A stretch of 64,000 nt of DNA from Stakelama marina (GTDB taxonomy: Bacteria > Pseudomonadota > Alphaproteobacteria > Sphingomonadales > Sphingomonadaceae): contig NZ_JAGRQC010000001.1 of assembly GCF_018122655.1 (NCBI RefSeq), positions 496,001 to 560,000 of the forward strand, read 5' to 3'. Shown one piece after another: positions 7,869 to 17,355 of the stretch. The notes beneath the pieces are model-generated. The model did not search any database. It was not told where the DNA came from and saw nothing but the letters and a program-made list of their open reading frames with translations. Each line of letters begins with the position of its first letter. Position 1 is the first letter of the stretch. A program made the position numbers and the translations under genes.

Positions 7869-9287
7869 ATGGCCGATCTGAATGCGATGCTCGAAGCACA
7901 GCGTGCCGACTTCATGGAAGCGTTGCCGGTGCCGATCCCGCTGCGCAAGGACCGGCTGAAGCGTGCCGCCGCGATGATCGCCGATCATGCCGACAGTTTC
8001 TGCGATGCGCTCTCGGAAGATTTCGGCCATCGCAGCCGCGAACAATCGATGATTACCGACATCGCCGCATCGGTCACGCCGCTGCGGCACGCGGCCAAGC
8101 ATGTCGATGGCTGGGCAAAGGCCGACAAGCGCCCGACCATGTTTCCGCTCGGGCTGCTCGGCGCGAAGGCGCGCGTCGAATATCAGCCCAAGGGCGTGGT
8201 CGGCGTCATCAGCCCGTGGAATTTCCCGGTCAATCTGGTGATGTCACCGCTCGCTGGCATTTTCGCCGCCGGCAACCGCGCGATGGTCAAGACCAGCGAA
8301 TATACGCCGCAGGTCGCTTCGCTCTTCGAAGAACTCTGCCCGCGCTATTTCGACCCCACCGAACTCGCCTTCGTCTCCGGCGGGCCGGATGTCGGCAAGG
8401 CCTTTGCCGAACTGCCCTTCGACCATCTGATCTTCACCGGCGCCACCGGCATTGCGCGGCACATCCTCCACGCCGCAGCCGACAATCTGGTGCCCGTCAC
8501 GCTCGAACTCGGCGGCAAGTCGCCGGTGATCGTCAGCCGAGGCGCCGATCTCGACCGCGCGGCAGAGCGCGTGGCGATCGGCAAGATGATGAATGCCGGC
8601 CAGATATGCCTCGCGCCCGATTACATGCTGGTGCCCGCCGAACAGGAACCGGCGGTGGTCGACAAGCTGACCAGTGCCGCCTCGACGCTCTATCCGACGC
8701 TGCTCGACAATCCCGATTATACCGCCGTCATCAACGACCGGCACTATCAGCGGCTCAACGACTGGCTCGACGATGCCCGCGCCAAGGGTGCCGATGTCGT
8801 CACGGTCAATCCGGCCAACGAGGATTTTAGCGCCACCAACAGCCGCAAGATGCCGCTTCACATCGTCCGCGGCGCGACCGACGACATGACGGTGATGCAG
8901 GAAGAGATTTTCGGGCCGATCCTCCCGGTGCGTACCTATGACACCGTCGATCAGGCGATTTCGGAAGTGAATCGCCGCGACCGTCCGCTGGCGCTCTATC
9001 ATTTCGGCAAGGATGATGACGAGCGCCGCCGCGTGCTCGACCGCACGATTTCGGGCGGAGCGACGCTCGACGACGTGATCTTCCATGTCTCGATGGAGGA
9101 ACTGCCCTTCGGCGGCATCGGCCCGTCGGGCATGGGCGCCTATCATGGCCGCGCCGGCTTTCAGACGTTCAGCCATGCGCGCAGCGTTTTCCAGCAGTCG
9201 AAGCTCGACGTGGCAAAGCTCGCTGGGCTCAAGCCGCCCTATGGCAGCACCACCCGCAAGGCCATCGCCCGCCAGATGAAGGGGTAG
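7869..9287 (+). CDS. calB: Coniferyl-aldehyde dehydrogenase-type ALDH
   Basis: NAD(P)-dependent aldehyde dehydrogenase, 472 residues, of the CalB subgroup that oxidises coniferyl and related aldehydes to acids. Catalytic residues are E213 (TLELGGKSP) and C247 (NAGQICLAP). The cofactor-fold motifs GVISPWNFPVNL and FTGATGIAR are intact. The short C-terminal end and the LDDVIFHVSMEELPFGGIGPSG stretch (split here at about residue 398) suit the membrane-type ALDH3/CalB branch. The substrate is inferred from family, as no other lignin-degradation gene is nearby. It sits 23 bases after the prepilin peptidase gene. Confidence 0.82.
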   Translation: MADLNAMLEAQRADFMEALPVPIPLRKDRLKRAAAMIADHADSFCDALSEDFGHRSREQSMITDIAASVTPLRHAAKHVDGWAKADKRPTMFPLGLLGAKARVEYQPKGVVGVISPWNFPVNLVMSPLAGIFAAGNRAMVKTSEYTPQVASLFEELCPRYFDPTELAFVSGGPDVGKAFAELPFDHLIFTGATGIARHILHAAADNLVPVTLELGGKSPVIVSRGADLDRAAERVAIGKMMNAGQICLAPDYMLVPAEQEPAVVDKLTSAASTLYPTLLDNPDYTAVINDRHYQRLNDWLDDARAKGADVVTVNPANEDFSATNSRKMPLHIVRGATDDMTVMQEEIFGPILPVRTYDTVDQAISEVNRRDRPLALYHFGKDDDERRRVLDRTISGGATLDDVIFHVSMEELPFGGIGPSGMGAYHGRAGFQTFSHARSVFQQSKLDVAKLAGLKPPYGSTTRKAIARQMKG

Positions 9288-9340
9288 CCGTGATCCTGCA
9301 AATGCAGGAGTATGGGGCATCGCCCACCACGCCCGCTTCC

Positions 9341-9367
9341 GTCACCCTGAACTCGTTTCAGGGTCCA
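9341..9367 (+). repeat. Sphingomonad intergenic palindrome, copy 1
   Basis: Starts with GTCA, then an 8-base stem ACCCTGAA (9344-9351), a 5-base loop CTCGT and the complementary arm TTCAGGGT (9357-9364), ending in CCA. Near-identical or co-varying units occur at 9402, 29814, 29913 and 37728. It forms an inverted pair with the unit at 9402. Confidence 0.85.
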
Positions 9368-9401
9368 CGGCGCCAAATTCGCACATGTGGAAGTTGGAGG
9401 G

Positions 9402-9428
9402 TGGATGCTGAAACAAGTTCAGCATGAC
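9402..9428 (-). repeat. Sphingomonad intergenic palindrome, copy 2 (inverted)
   Basis: Reverse-orientation copy of the same unit: TGG, stem ATGCTGAA (9405-9412), loop ACAAG, arm TTCAGCAT (9418-9425), GAC. Relative to copy 1 the outer stem pairs differ on both arms together (ACC/GGT against ATG/CAT), so base pairing is kept while sequence changes. Confidence 0.85.
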
Positions 9429-9584
9429 GACGCGGGCGTTCGACCGAAAAGCTTTCCTACAACACCGCGTCCGTGCCACCGTAGCGGACCGCTGTTTCTC
9501 ACCGTCAGCATGGTTACAAGCCGCCCGCAACGAAATTACAGCCAGCCGCAACTTTCGTAAAACATCACCGCGAATTGTGTGAAG

Positions 9585-10172
9585 CTAAGCCTCGATCCGA
9601 TAATGGATCGGCTTGAACGTACCGCCATTCGAATCGGGCGCCGAGCACGCCGTCAGCCCGATGATCAGGTCCATCTCGGCCCTCAGCGCGATATGGTCGC
9701 CCGCCTTGCTGATCGGCGGCAGCACCTTCAGCTCGCCGGTCTCGCCGTCGATCGGCACGTTCATGAAGCAGTTGAACGCGGTCGGGATCTGCGCCGGCGT
9801 CACGCCATAGGGTGCCAGCGCTTCTGCGAGGTTGCCGAAGCATCCCCGGTGACGCGGCAGGTCGGGGTAGAAATGGTCGAACGTGTCGACCGAACAGGGC
9901 GTCAGCAGAAAGTCGTGCCGCCCGACCATATCCTCGACGATCTCGAGCATCACGTTCGACCGGTTCGAATAAAGCTTGTTGCCGGTCGACAGATAAATCC
10001 GCTCGGCATAGTCGAACGTCCGACCTGACGAGATTACCTCGTCGATATCGTCCGCGTTGAACGCGAGGAGGTCGGCGACCTGCTCGCCCTTCGGATCGAT
10101 GACGATCAGCGTCTGGCCTTTCTTCAGCTTAAAGGCGGTGCCGCTGCGTTCGGGAATGACCTGGGGTTCTAT
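9585..10172 (-). CDS. DUF1989 protein (urea carboxylase-associated / carboxyguanidine deiminase subunit-like)
   Basis: DUF1989 family protein, about 195 residues. Family members include the urea-carboxylase-associated proteins and CgdA/CgdB, which deiminate carboxyguanidine. Conserved stretches seen are GTAFKLKKGQTLIVIDP, VADLLAFNADD, SSGRTFDYAERIYLSTG, LYSNRSNVML, DFLLTPCS, FNCFMNV, KAGDHIALRAEMDLIIGL and GTFKPIHYRI. The homology runs well upstream of the first standard start codon in frame (GTG at 9953). The only start that fits a ribosome site (GGGGAG, 7 bases away) is ATA at 10172-10170, which overlaps the upstream stop as ATAG. ATT 15 bases further in is the alternative. It is directly coupled to the GntA-like gene. 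Function is inferred. Confidence 0.75.
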   Translation of the reverse strand: MEPQVIPERSGTAFKLKKGQTLIVIDPKGEQVADLLAFNADDIDEVISSGRTFDYAERIYLSTGNKLYSNRSNVMLEIVEDMVGRHDFLLTPCSVDTFDHFYPDLPRHRGCFGNLAEALAPYGVTPAQIPTAFNCFMNVPIDGETGELKVLPPISKAGDHIALRAEMDLIIGLTACSAPDSNGGTFKPIHYRIEA

Positions 10173-10855
10173 TGTTCCGCTCCCCGATATTTGAAGGGCG
10201 CGCGCCAGCCGCCATCGACCGCGCGCCCGCTATATTGCCGCGCCTCGCTCAACTCACCGTGCCGCGCCAGCATGGGATTGCGCGATCCGGCCAGCGCCTC
10301 GTCGCGCGTCAGGATTTTTTCGCGCATTCCCTCATATTTGTTCTCGGCCCGCAACCGCTCGAACTGGTCGTGCAGGTTGAAGACGAGGGCAGGGCGGTCG
10401 AAACGCCGCGCCGGGCGGCTCGCATTCGGATGCAGCCCGACGATGAAGAACGCTTCGCCGCCAAAGCTGAGCGAGAAGTGCGGATTGTCGGGATCGGCGC
10501 TGACGCGGTAGTCATAGTTCTGACCGCGCCAGACATCCTTGTCGGAGAGCGACTGCACCCGGTCCCACAGTGCACGCTCGAACGCTTCTTCGTCCAGATC
10601 GCCCGGACCGTCGAACACCACCGCAAAGCTGCGATACATTTCGGGCTCGCGCTTATAAGATTCGGCGAAGCGCAGCAGCGCGTCATGGATGCGCACATCG
10701 TCCCAACCGCTGTCGATCCGGTCGCAGGCGAGCACCGACAGCGTGCCGCGCGCAAGCGCCGCCTTCGCGCCGACGCAGGGGAACCCGCGGTCGGACACAT
10801 GGTCGAACAGCAAGGATTCGAGACGCTCCTGTGCCTCGTGCTTCCAGCTAAACAT
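10169..10855 (-). CDS. YqcI/YcgG family protein, GntA-like heme-dependent N-hydroxylase candidate
   Basis: 228-residue protein of the YqcI/YcgG family, which includes GntA, the heme-dependent enzyme that N-hydroxylates the guanidino group in guanitoxin biosynthesis. The family core is recognisable: GFPCVGAKAAL near the N-terminus, FAVVFDGPGDLDEEAFERAL in the middle, and HFSLSFGGEAFFIVGLHP followed by SRPARRF. The C-terminal end (RQYSGRAVDGGWRAPFK) is also typical. Members usually have no assigned role; hydroxylation of a guanidino or amine substrate is inference. It is in one unit with the DUF1989 gene, and 63 bases separate it from hmgA upstream on the same strand. Confidence 0.72.
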   Translation of the reverse strand: MFSWKHEAQERLESLLFDHVSDRGFPCVGAKAALARGTLSVLACDRIDSGWDDVRIHDALLRFAESYKREPEMYRSFAVVFDGPGDLDEEAFERALWDRVQSLSDKDVWRGQNYDYRVSADPDNPHFSLSFGGEAFFIVGLHPNASRPARRFDRPALVFNLHDQFERLRAENKYEGMREKILTRDEALAGSRNPMLARHGELSEARQYSGRAVDGGWRAPFKYRGAEQ

Positions 10856-10918
10856 AGATCAAGCGGCATCCTGTTGTTTTGCCGCTATAAAACGCCGCGC
10901 GCGGAAACGCGTTCCCGC

Positions 10919-12199
10919 CTATTCGACCTGCGCCTTCGGAAAGCCCGACCAGGCTTCGTCATAATCGCTCTGCGCGGTTTCGACCGCGAATTCGGTCGGG
11001 CGGAAGACCCAGCGGCTTTCGACCATGAACGCCATCGTGTCCTCGATCTTATGCGGCTTCAGCTCGGCCTCGCTGGCGTTGCGCCAGCTTTCGACATCGG
11101 GTCCGTGTCCGGCCATCTGGTTGTGCAGGCTGAGCGCGCCCGGTGCGAATCCTTCGGCCTTGGCGTCATAGGCGCCGTGGATCAGCCCCATCGCCTCCGA
11201 CATCACGTTGCGGTGGAACCAGGGCGGGCGGAACGTGTCTTCGGCCACCATCCAGCGCGGCGGGAAGATCACGAAATCGACATTGGCCGTTCCCGGCATG
11301 TCGCTGGGTGAGGTCAGCACGGTGAAGATCGACGGATCGGGATGGTCGAAGCTGACCGTGTTGATCGTGTTGAATTTCGACAGGTCGTATTTGCAGGGTG
11401 CGAGATTGCCGTGCCATGCGACGACGTCGAGCGGACTGCGCCCGAGATTGGTGCTCCACAGGCTGCCGAGATATTTCTGCACCAGCTCGAAATCGCCTTC
11501 GACATCCTCGAACCAGGCAACCGGCGTTTCGAAATCGCGTGGATTGGCAAGGCCGTTGGCGCCGATCGGGCCGAGGTCGGGCAGACGGAACGGCGCGCCA
11601 TGATTTTCCGCGACATAGCCGCGCGCCTTTCCGTCGGGCAGGGTGACGCGAAATCGAACGCCGCGCGGGACCAGCGCGATTTCGCCGGGCTTCAGGTCGA
11701 TCCGCCCCATTTCGGTGAGAAGAGTCACGCGCCCCTGTTCGGGAATGACGATCAGCTCGCCATCGGCGGACACGAACGCGCGACGCTCCATGTCCTTCGA
11801 CGCGCGGTAGATGTGGACGGCGACGCCCGACTGGCTTTCGGGCGGGTGGCTGGCGAGCATCGTGACCATGCTGTCGAGCCAATCGGCGTCCTCGTCGTCA
11901 TAGCCCATTGGTGACCAGCGCAGCCGGTTGGGCGCAAGCGGTGCGTCCACCGTCCCCGGCGCGAACAGGTCGGCGCCCTCGTACCGGCGGAAGGGCGGGT
12001 GCGCAGCGGACGGGCGCAGGCGGTAGAGCCACGAGCGCCGGTTTTCCGAACGAGGCGCGGTAAAGGCGGTGCCCGACAATTGCTCGGCATACAGGCCGAA
12101 TGCGGGCTTCTGAGGAGAATTGCGGCCTTCGGGCAAGGCGCCGGCGACTGCCTCGGTCGCGAAATGATTGCCGAAACCGGTCATGTATCCGTCGGACAC
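10919..12199 (-). CDS. hmgA: Homogentisate 1,2-dioxygenase
   Basis: Non-heme Fe(II) ring-cleaving dioxygenase that converts homogentisate to maleylacetoacetate in tyrosine and phenylalanine catabolism. 426 residues, close to the usual 430-440. Recognisable motifs are the N-terminal [20 protein letters not shown], the iron-ligand segment [11 protein letters not shown] and the C-terminal [10 protein letters not shown]. The start is GTG 12199 after GGGAGAGAAG. hpd lies upstream on the same strand with a 169-base gap, giving the successive steps from 4-hydroxyphenylpyruvate. No maleylacetoacetate isomerase or fumarylacetoacetase gene is seen in this window. Confidence 0.95.
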   Translation of the reverse strand: MSDGYMTGFGNHFATEAVAGALPEGRNSPQKPAFGLYAEQLSGTAFTAPRSENRRSWLYRLRPSAAHPPFRRYEGADLFAPGTVDAPLAPNRLRWSPMGYDDEDADWLDSMVTMLASHPPESQSGVAVHIYRASKDMERRAFVSADGELIVIPEQGRVTLLTEMGRIDLKPGEIALVPRGVRFRVTLPDGKARGYVAENHGAPFRLPDLGPIGANGLANPRDFETPVAWFEDVEGDFELVQKYLGSLWSTNLGRSPLDVVAWHGNLAPCKYDLSKFNTINTVSFDHPDPSIFTVLTSPSDMPGTANVDFVIFPPRWMVAEDTFRPPWFHRNVMSEAMGLIHGAYDAKAEGFAPGALSLHNQMAGHGPDVESWRNASEAELKPHKIEDTMAFMVESRWVFRPTEFAVETAQSDYDEAWSGFPKAQVE

Positions 12200-12368
12200 T
12201 GGGCTTCTCTCCCGTATCTGGTTGAGGTGCGAACCGCCGCCATGCGCGTCGTTTTGATTATCACGCCCCCTTTTTGTGGGCGGGCATGGCGGCGGCCGCG
12301 GGCCGTTTTCCTGCCGGTCGCTAAATCCTCCTGCGCGACCGACCGGCCTCTCCTTACTCGTCAGGCGT

Positions 12369-13445
12369 TCAAGCTTCGGCCTTGTCCTTGGCCGGGATCA
12401 CGCCGCGCTTGATCTGGTCGAGTTCGATCGATTCGAACAGCGCCTTGAAATTGCCTTCGCCGAAGCCTTCGTTGCCCTTGCGCTGGATGATCTCGAAGAA
12501 GATCGGACCGACCATGTTGGCGGTGAAGATTTGCAGCAGCAGGCCTTCGCCGGTCTCGGGCGAACCGTCGATCAGGATCTTGCGCTCCTTCATCTTTTGG
12601 ATGTCGTGGCCGTGGCCGGGCAGGCGCTTGTCGATCAGCTCGTAATAGGTGTCGGGCGTATCCTGGAATTTCACGCCGTTCGCGCGCAGCTTGTCCACGG
12701 TCGCGAAGATATCGTCGGTGGTCAGCGCGAGGTGCTGGATGCCTTCGCCCTTATAATCCTTGATGAACTCCTCGATCTGCGAGTGATCGTCGCGGCTCTC
12801 GTTCAGCGGGATGCGGATCTTGTCGTCGGGCGCGGTCATCGCGCGCGACAGAAGGCCGGTCTGCTGACCCTCGATATCGAAATAGCGGATTTCGCGGAAG
12901 TTGAAGATCGACTCGTAATAGTTCGCCCAGAAATCCATCCGGCCGCGCTTCAGATTGTGCGTCAGATGGTCGAGCGTCTCGAGGCCGACCGAATTCTGGT
13001 CGGGCGTCGCACCTTCTACCGGCTCGAAATCGGTGTCGTAGATGGTTTCCTCGCCGTATTTGTCGACCAGGTACAAATTCGCACCGCCGATCCCCTCGAT
13101 TGCCGGAATGTCCAACTCGCCGGGGCCGTTCTTGCCCTTAACCTCGGTCGCGCCGCGCTCGACCGCCATCTTCAGCGCCTTGTCGGAATCGGCGACGCGG
13201 AATGCCATCGCATTGGCCGACGGTCCGTGGTCGCCGCGGAAATCGGCGACCTGGCCCTCGGGCTCCATGTTGAGCAGGAAGTTGATGTCGCCCTGTTGAT
13301 AGCGGCGAACCTTCTTGGTCTTGTGATTCGCGACATGGGTGAAGCCCATCATCGTGAAGAGCTTGCCGAGCGCCTCCGGATCGGGGCTGGTGAATTCGAC
13401 GAATTCGAAGCCATCGAGGCCCATCGGGTTTTCGCGGGGTTCCAT
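12369..13445 (-). CDS. hpd: 4-hydroxyphenylpyruvate dioxygenase
   Basis: Fe(II)-dependent dioxygenase of the VOC superfamily that makes homogentisate from 4-hydroxyphenylpyruvate. 358 residues with two tandem VOC modules. The facial triad is visible: His in [11 protein letters not shown], His in [11 protein letters not shown] and Glu in [10 protein letters not shown]. The N-terminal module begins [13 protein letters not shown] use ATG 13445; a GTG one codon upstream is possible, but GGAGAG is spaced better for the ATG. It is divergent from the MarR gene, which probably controls it together with hmgA. Confidence 0.95.
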   Translation of the reverse strand: MEPRENPMGLDGFEFVEFTSPDPEALGKLFTMMGFTHVANHKTKKVRRYQQGDINFLLNMEPEGQVADFRGDHGPSANAMAFRVADSDKALKMAVERGATEVKGKNGPGELDIPAIEGIGGANLYLVDKYGEETIYDTDFEPVEGATPDQNSVGLETLDHLTHNLKRGRMDFWANYYESIFNFREIRYFDIEGQQTGLLSRAMTAPDDKIRIPLNESRDDHSQIEEFIKDYKGEGIQHLALTTDDIFATVDKLRANGVKFQDTPDTYYELIDKRLPGHGHDIQKMKERKILIDGSPETGEGLLLQIFTANMVGPIFFEIIQRKGNEGFGEGNFKALFESIELDQIKRGVIPAKDKAEA

Positions 13446-13470
13446 CACATCTCTCCGGTTCGGGAAACTG

Positions 13471-13484
13471 GTATCAATTGAAAC
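13471..13484. promoter_or_regulatory. Near-palindrome in the hpd/marR divergent promoter region
   Basis: GTATCAATTGAAAC is symmetric at 12 of 14 positions and centred on CAATTG. It lies 26 bases from the hpd start and 52 bases from the marR start, in the only intergenic DNA between a catabolic operon and its divergent MarR-type regulator. That is where a MarR operator would be expected. The assignment is positional inference. Confidence 0.4.
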
Positions 13485-13535
13485 TAACTACCAATGTGCT
13501 AGCGTCGAGTAAAGGCACGCAGTTAGGGTTGTTTC

Positions 13536-13988
13536 ATGTCAACGCTCCATCTCGACGGCTTTCTCCCTTATCGCCTGTCGATCGCTTCGAACCGTGTGTC
13601 GAACGTGATCGCTACCGCCTATCAAGCGATGTTCGGGCTGAAAATTCCCGAATGGCGGCTGGTCGCGGTGCTTGCCGAGGGCGAGGGGATGAGCCAGCAG
13701 GCGCTTGGCGTGATGACACGAATGGACAAGGTGACGGTCAGCCGCGCCGCGATCGGGCTGGTCGAACGCGGGCTGGTGAAGCGCGAGCCAAACCCGCACG
13801 ACCAGCGATCGCATCTGCTCCGGCTCACCCGTTCCGGCGAGGAATTGTACGAGCAGGTTGCGCCAAAGGCGCTGGAACTCGAACGGCGAATCTTTGCCGA
13901 ATTCGAGGAAAAGGAGATCGGCCAGCTTCGTTCGATGCTCGAACGGCTGGAAGACGCCGCAGCCGGGTTCGAAGTCGAAGCGACTTGA
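13536..13988 (+). CDS. MarR-family transcriptional regulator, probable regulator of hpd-hmgA
   Basis: 150-residue winged-helix DNA-binding protein. The recognition region is visible at about residues 38-95: WRLVAVLAEGEGMSQQALGV, then MDKVTVSRAAIGLVERGLVKR and the wing NPHDQRSHLLRLT. Flanking helices would form the dimer. Proteins of this type adjacent to homogentisate genes (HmgR-like) often respond to a pathway intermediate. The gene is divergent from hpd with 90 bases between starts, which supports control of that operon and of itself. The ligand is not known. Confidence 0.88.
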   Translation: MSTLHLDGFLPYRLSIASNRVSNVIATAYQAMFGLKIPEWRLVAVLAEGEGMSQQALGVMTRMDKVTVSRAAIGLVERGLVKREPNPHDQRSHLLRLTRSGEELYEQVAPKALELERRIFAEFEEKEIGQLRSMLERLEDAAAGFEVEAT

Positions 13989-14063
13989 TCTTGTCTCGCC
14001 GTTTCCACTAATCAGGCTTTGCCCTCCCCAGGCGCCATCGCTGCCGACGATCGAGGAGGAATC

Positions 14064-16187
14064 ATGTCCCAGTTGCTTGCCCGTGCCGACCTGAAAGTCG
14101 CGGAACCGCTTGCCCGGTTCGTCGAAGAGCAGGTGCTGCCGGGACTGGAGATAGGGTCCGACGGCTTCTGGCGCGGCGTGGCCGATATCTTCGCCCGCTT
14201 TACTCCCGAAAACCGATCGCTTCTGCAAAAGCGCGACGCGTTGCAGGCACAAATCGACGCACGATATGAATCGGGCGAAGCGGCGGACGAGGCTTTCCTC
14301 CGCGACATAGGCTATCTGGTCGATGAGCCCGACCGCTTCACGATCGGCACCGAAAATGTCGACCCCGAGATCGCGACCATGGCGGGGCCGCAACTTGTCG
14401 TGCCCGTTCTCAACGCGCGTTTCGTCCTGAACGCCGCCAATGCACGCTGGGGCAGTCTGTACGACGCGCTCTATGGTACCGACGCTATTCCCGGCGACGC
14501 GAAGCCGGGTGGCTATGATCCCGAACGCGGTGTGCAGGTGATCGCGCGTGCAAAGCGGTTCCTTGACGAGGCGGTGCCGCTGAAATCGGGCTCCTGGGCT
14601 GATTTTGCAGGGAACGAGCCACAGCTTGCCGCTCCCGATCAGCTCGTCGGACGCGATGGTCGGTCGCTGCTATTTCGCCACAACGGCTTGCATATCGAAG
14701 TGGTCGTCGACCGCGAACACCCGATCGGCCGGGACGACCCGGCGGGTATTGCCGATGTTATTCTGGAAGCAGCGCTGACGACGATTGTCGACCTTGAGGA
14801 TTCGGTGGCTGCGGTCGATGCCGAGGACAAGGTCGCGGCCTATGCCAACTGGCTTGGCCTGATGAAGGGCGACCTCGAAGAGACATTCGACAAGGGCGGA
14901 AAAAAGCTGACCCGCCGTCTCGCACCCGACCGCAGCTATACCGCGCAGGATGGGGCAGAATTCACGCTGCCGGGACGTTCGCTGCTGTTCGTGCGCAATG
15001 TCGGCCATTTGATGACGACGCCGGCTGTCCTTCTGCCTGACCGAGCTGAAGCGCCCGAGGGCGTGCTCGATGCGATCATGACCTCGTTGATCGCGCTCTA
15101 CGATCTTCGCGGGCTCGGGAAATATCGCAACAGCCGCGCCGGTTCGATCTATATCGTGAAGCCGAAGATGCATGGGCCGGACGAATGCGCCATCACCGAC
15201 CGGCTGTTCGATGCCGTCGAGGACTTGCTCGAGCTGGGCAGGCACACGATCAAGGTCGGCGTGATGGACGAGGAGCGCCGGACCTCGGCCAATCTCGCCG
15301 CGTGCATCCATGCGGTGAAGGAGCGCATCGTCTTCATCAATACCGGCTTTCTCGACCGAACCGGCGACGAGATGCACACCGCGATGCGCGCCGGCCCGAT
15401 GATCCCCAAGGGCGAGATGAAGACGAGTGCCTGGCTGACCGCATATGAGGATCGAAATGTACGCATCGGCCTGGCGCACGGGCTCTCGGGTAAGGCGCAG
15501 ATCGGCAAGGGCATGTGGGCCGCGCCCGACCGCATGGCCGACATGCTGCAACAGAAGATCGGTCATCCGAAATCGGGCGCGAACACCGCCTGGGTGCCCA
15601 GCCCGACGGCGGCGACGCTCCACGCGCTCCATTATCACCAGATCGATGTGTTCGCCCGCCAGCGTGAAATTGCGGGCGAAGCGATTCCGTCGCTCGGCCA
15701 GTTGCTGACCGTGCCCGTGGCCGAAGGGCGCAACTGGAGCGCCGAGGAGGTGCGCCGCGAACTCGACAATAACGCGCAAGGAATCCTTGGCTATGTCGTA
15801 CGCTGGGTCGATCGGGGGGTGGGCTGTTCGAAGGTGCCCGACATCAACGATATCGGCCTGATGGAGGATCGTGCCACGCTTCGCATATCCTCGCAGCACA
15901 TGGCCAACTGGCTGCTTCACGGCGTGGCATCCGCCAATGATGTCGAGGCTGCGTTACGGCGGATGGCGCAAAAGGTCGATGCGCAGAATGCCGGTGATCC
16001 CTCCTATCGGCCGATGTCGGGGCGCGAGGCGGACAGCCTTGCCTTTCAGGCGGCACGCGCGCTGGTGTTCGAAGGCGCCGATCAGCCGAACGGCTACACC
16101 GAGCCGCTGTTGCACAAGTTCCGGCAGCGCACGAAGGAACGCGACGCTGGCGGCGCCGAAGTCAGTATTTCGAACGTTTCGGCTTGA
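14064..16187 (+). CDS. glcB: Malate synthase G
   Basis: Condenses glyoxylate and acetyl-CoA to malate in the glyoxylate route. 707 residues, slightly shorter than the 720-odd typical of the G isoform, with the long N-terminal and C-terminal domains that separate G from A forms. Recognisable are [58 protein letters not shown] and [20 protein letters not shown] 14064 follows a strong GAGGAGGA; a longer frame upstream lacks a ribosome site. The 3' end overlaps the convergent yihY gene by 26 bases. Confidence 0.95.
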   Translation: MSQLLARADLKVAEPLARFVEEQVLPGLEIGSDGFWRGVADIFARFTPENRSLLQKRDALQAQIDARYESGEAADEAFLRDIGYLVDEPDRFTIGTENVDPEIATMAGPQLVVPVLNARFVLNAANARWGSLYDALYGTDAIPGDAKPGGYDPERGVQVIARAKRFLDEAVPLKSGSWADFAGNEPQLAAPDQLVGRDGRSLLFRHNGLHIEVVVDREHPIGRDDPAGIADVILEAALTTIVDLEDSVAAVDAEDKVAAYANWLGLMKGDLEETFDKGGKKLTRRLAPDRSYTAQDGAEFTLPGRSLLFVRNVGHLMTTPAVLLPDRAEAPEGVLDAIMTSLIALYDLRGLGKYRNSRAGSIYIVKPKMHGPDECAITDRLFDAVEDLLELGRHTIKVGVMDEERRTSANLAACIHAVKERIVFINTGFLDRTGDEMHTAMRAGPMIPKGEMKTSAWLTAYEDRNVRIGLAHGLSGKAQIGKGMWAAPDRMADMLQQKIGHPKSGANTAWVPSPTAATLHALHYHQIDVFARQREIAGEAIPSLGQLLTVPVAEGRNWSAEEVRRELDNNAQGILGYVVRWVDRGVGCSKVPDINDIGLMEDRATLRISSQHMANWLLHGVASANDVEAALRRMAQKVDAQNAGDPSYRPMSGREADSLAFQAARALVFEGADQPNGYTEPLLHKFRQRTKERDAGGAEVSISNVSA

Positions 16188-17163
16188 CCTGACGCTGGCT
16201 CGGCAGCGTATCCGCGACGGTTGCCCCGCGCTCTCCGAACGGGCGCGGCGTACCGGTAGTCGAGTCCACGCCGGTTTGCCGTTCGGCTTCTGCGTTGATC
16301 TCGGCGCCGATCAGAATTGCATAGGCCGAAACGTACAACCACATCAGCAGCACCACGACCGCTCCCAGCGCGCCGTAGGTCGCGTTGTAATTGGCGAAAT
16401 TGGCGGCATAGAGACCGAAGAGTACGGTCGCGAGCAGCCATAGCAATGTCGAGGCTACCGAACCGATCGATAACCACCGCCATTCCGCCCGGGCCCGATC
16501 GGGCCCGAAGCGATATACGAACGCGAAGCCGCCACTAGCGATGGCTCCGGCGACAATCCAGGTTGCAATCTGGATCAGGACGACACCCGAATGGCCGAGT
16601 ATGTCGGCAAACTGCTTCAGATATCCCAAGACGGCTGCCGCGATTACGCCGATAATCGCCGCGAATACCGCGCCGACCGTCAGCACGAGCGATAACAGCG
16701 TCGTCCGGATGATACTGCGTGTTTCATCCTCTTCGTAGACGACGTTGAGCGCACCGATCATTCCGCCCGCCGCCCTCATCGCTCCGAACAGAGAGAAGAA
16801 AAGCGCGATCGCCAGGCCAAGCCCGGCCTTGTCGGCGGCGGTGCTGGCGATGCTGGTCAACTGGTCCTGTATCAGGCGAGCCGCGTCCGCCGGCACGAGC
16901 TGGATGATCGTTTTCATATGGGCTGCAACGGTGGCAGGGTCGGCGACGAGCCCATAGGTCATGACGATCGCACCGAGCAGCGGTACGATCGAAAGGAACG
17001 CGAAAAAGGCCATGCCCGCGGCCATCAGCGACAGATTGTGATAGCCGGTCATTACATAGATGCGCCCGAAGATTGCCTTCCAGGCTTTCCAAGGATGACG
17101 CCAGGGATGGGTGGAATCGAAGCCGGGAATGTTGGACGGGTCGGCTGGCGCTGCTGCGTTCAT
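16162..17163 (-). CDS. YihY/BrkB-family inner-membrane protein
   Basis: 333-residue polytopic membrane protein of the YihY/virulence factor BrkB family (formerly mis-assigned as RNase BN). Transport function is presumed but unproven. Characteristic segments are [21 protein letters not shown] ([20 protein letters not shown]), [17 protein letters not shown] and the last helix [25 protein letters not shown] (split, residues about 275-300). The start at 17163 has AAGGAA 8 bases upstream; an in-frame ATG 63 bases earlier has none. The end is rich in charged residues and overlaps glcB. Confidence 0.85.
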   Translation of the reverse strand: MNAAAPADPSNIPGFDSTHPWRHPWKAWKAIFGRIYVMTGYHNLSLMAAGMAFFAFLSIVPLLGAIVMTYGLVADPATVAAHMKTIIQLVPADAARLIQDQLTSIASTAADKAGLGLAIALFFSLFGAMRAAGGMIGALNVVYEEDETRSIIRTTLLSLVLTVGAVFAAIIGVIAAAVLGYLKQFADILGHSGVVLIQIATWIVAGAIASGGFAFVYRFGPDRARAEWRWLSIGSVASTLLWLLATVLFGLYAANFANYNATYGALGAVVVLLMWLYVSAYAILIGAEINAEAERQTGVDSTTGTPRPFGERGATVADTLPSQRQVKPKRSKY

Positions 17164-17355
17164 GTGGATCGGTTCCTTGACTGACGCTTGGCTTGACCAA
17201 CGCGACATCGCGGCGATCCGATGCACATCAATGGCAATTGTCTTGATTTCAGTGCCATGGACCGAAACCGGTGGAGCAAAATCGAGCGACGCGCGTTTGA
17301 TGCCTTTCCGGGGGGCGGTGCGGAAACCTGCCTCCCCGCGAGCGAAGGGGAGTGT

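Larger units (their letters stand above)
9288..9584. other. Intergenic region holding a pair of inverted palindromic repeats
   Basis: 297 bases without a convincing gene, lying between convergent genes. The main content is two sphingomonad-type palindromes at 9341-9367 and 9402-9428, arranged in opposite orientation. Either could act as a bidirectional terminator between calB and the DUF1989 gene. The remaining sequence shows nothing recognisable. Confidence 0.6.

Noticed and set aside
12262..12285. CGCCC/GGGCG hairpin in the hpd-hmgA gap as a terminator
   Set aside because: Only a 5-base stem, inside an expected operon, and the sequence is G/C homopolymer-rich; not enough to call.
13498..13530. 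Sigma-70-like promoter for the MarR gene
   Set aside because: TTGAAA is present but no convincing -10 at proper spacing (TAGCGT is weak), so no promoter was annotated.
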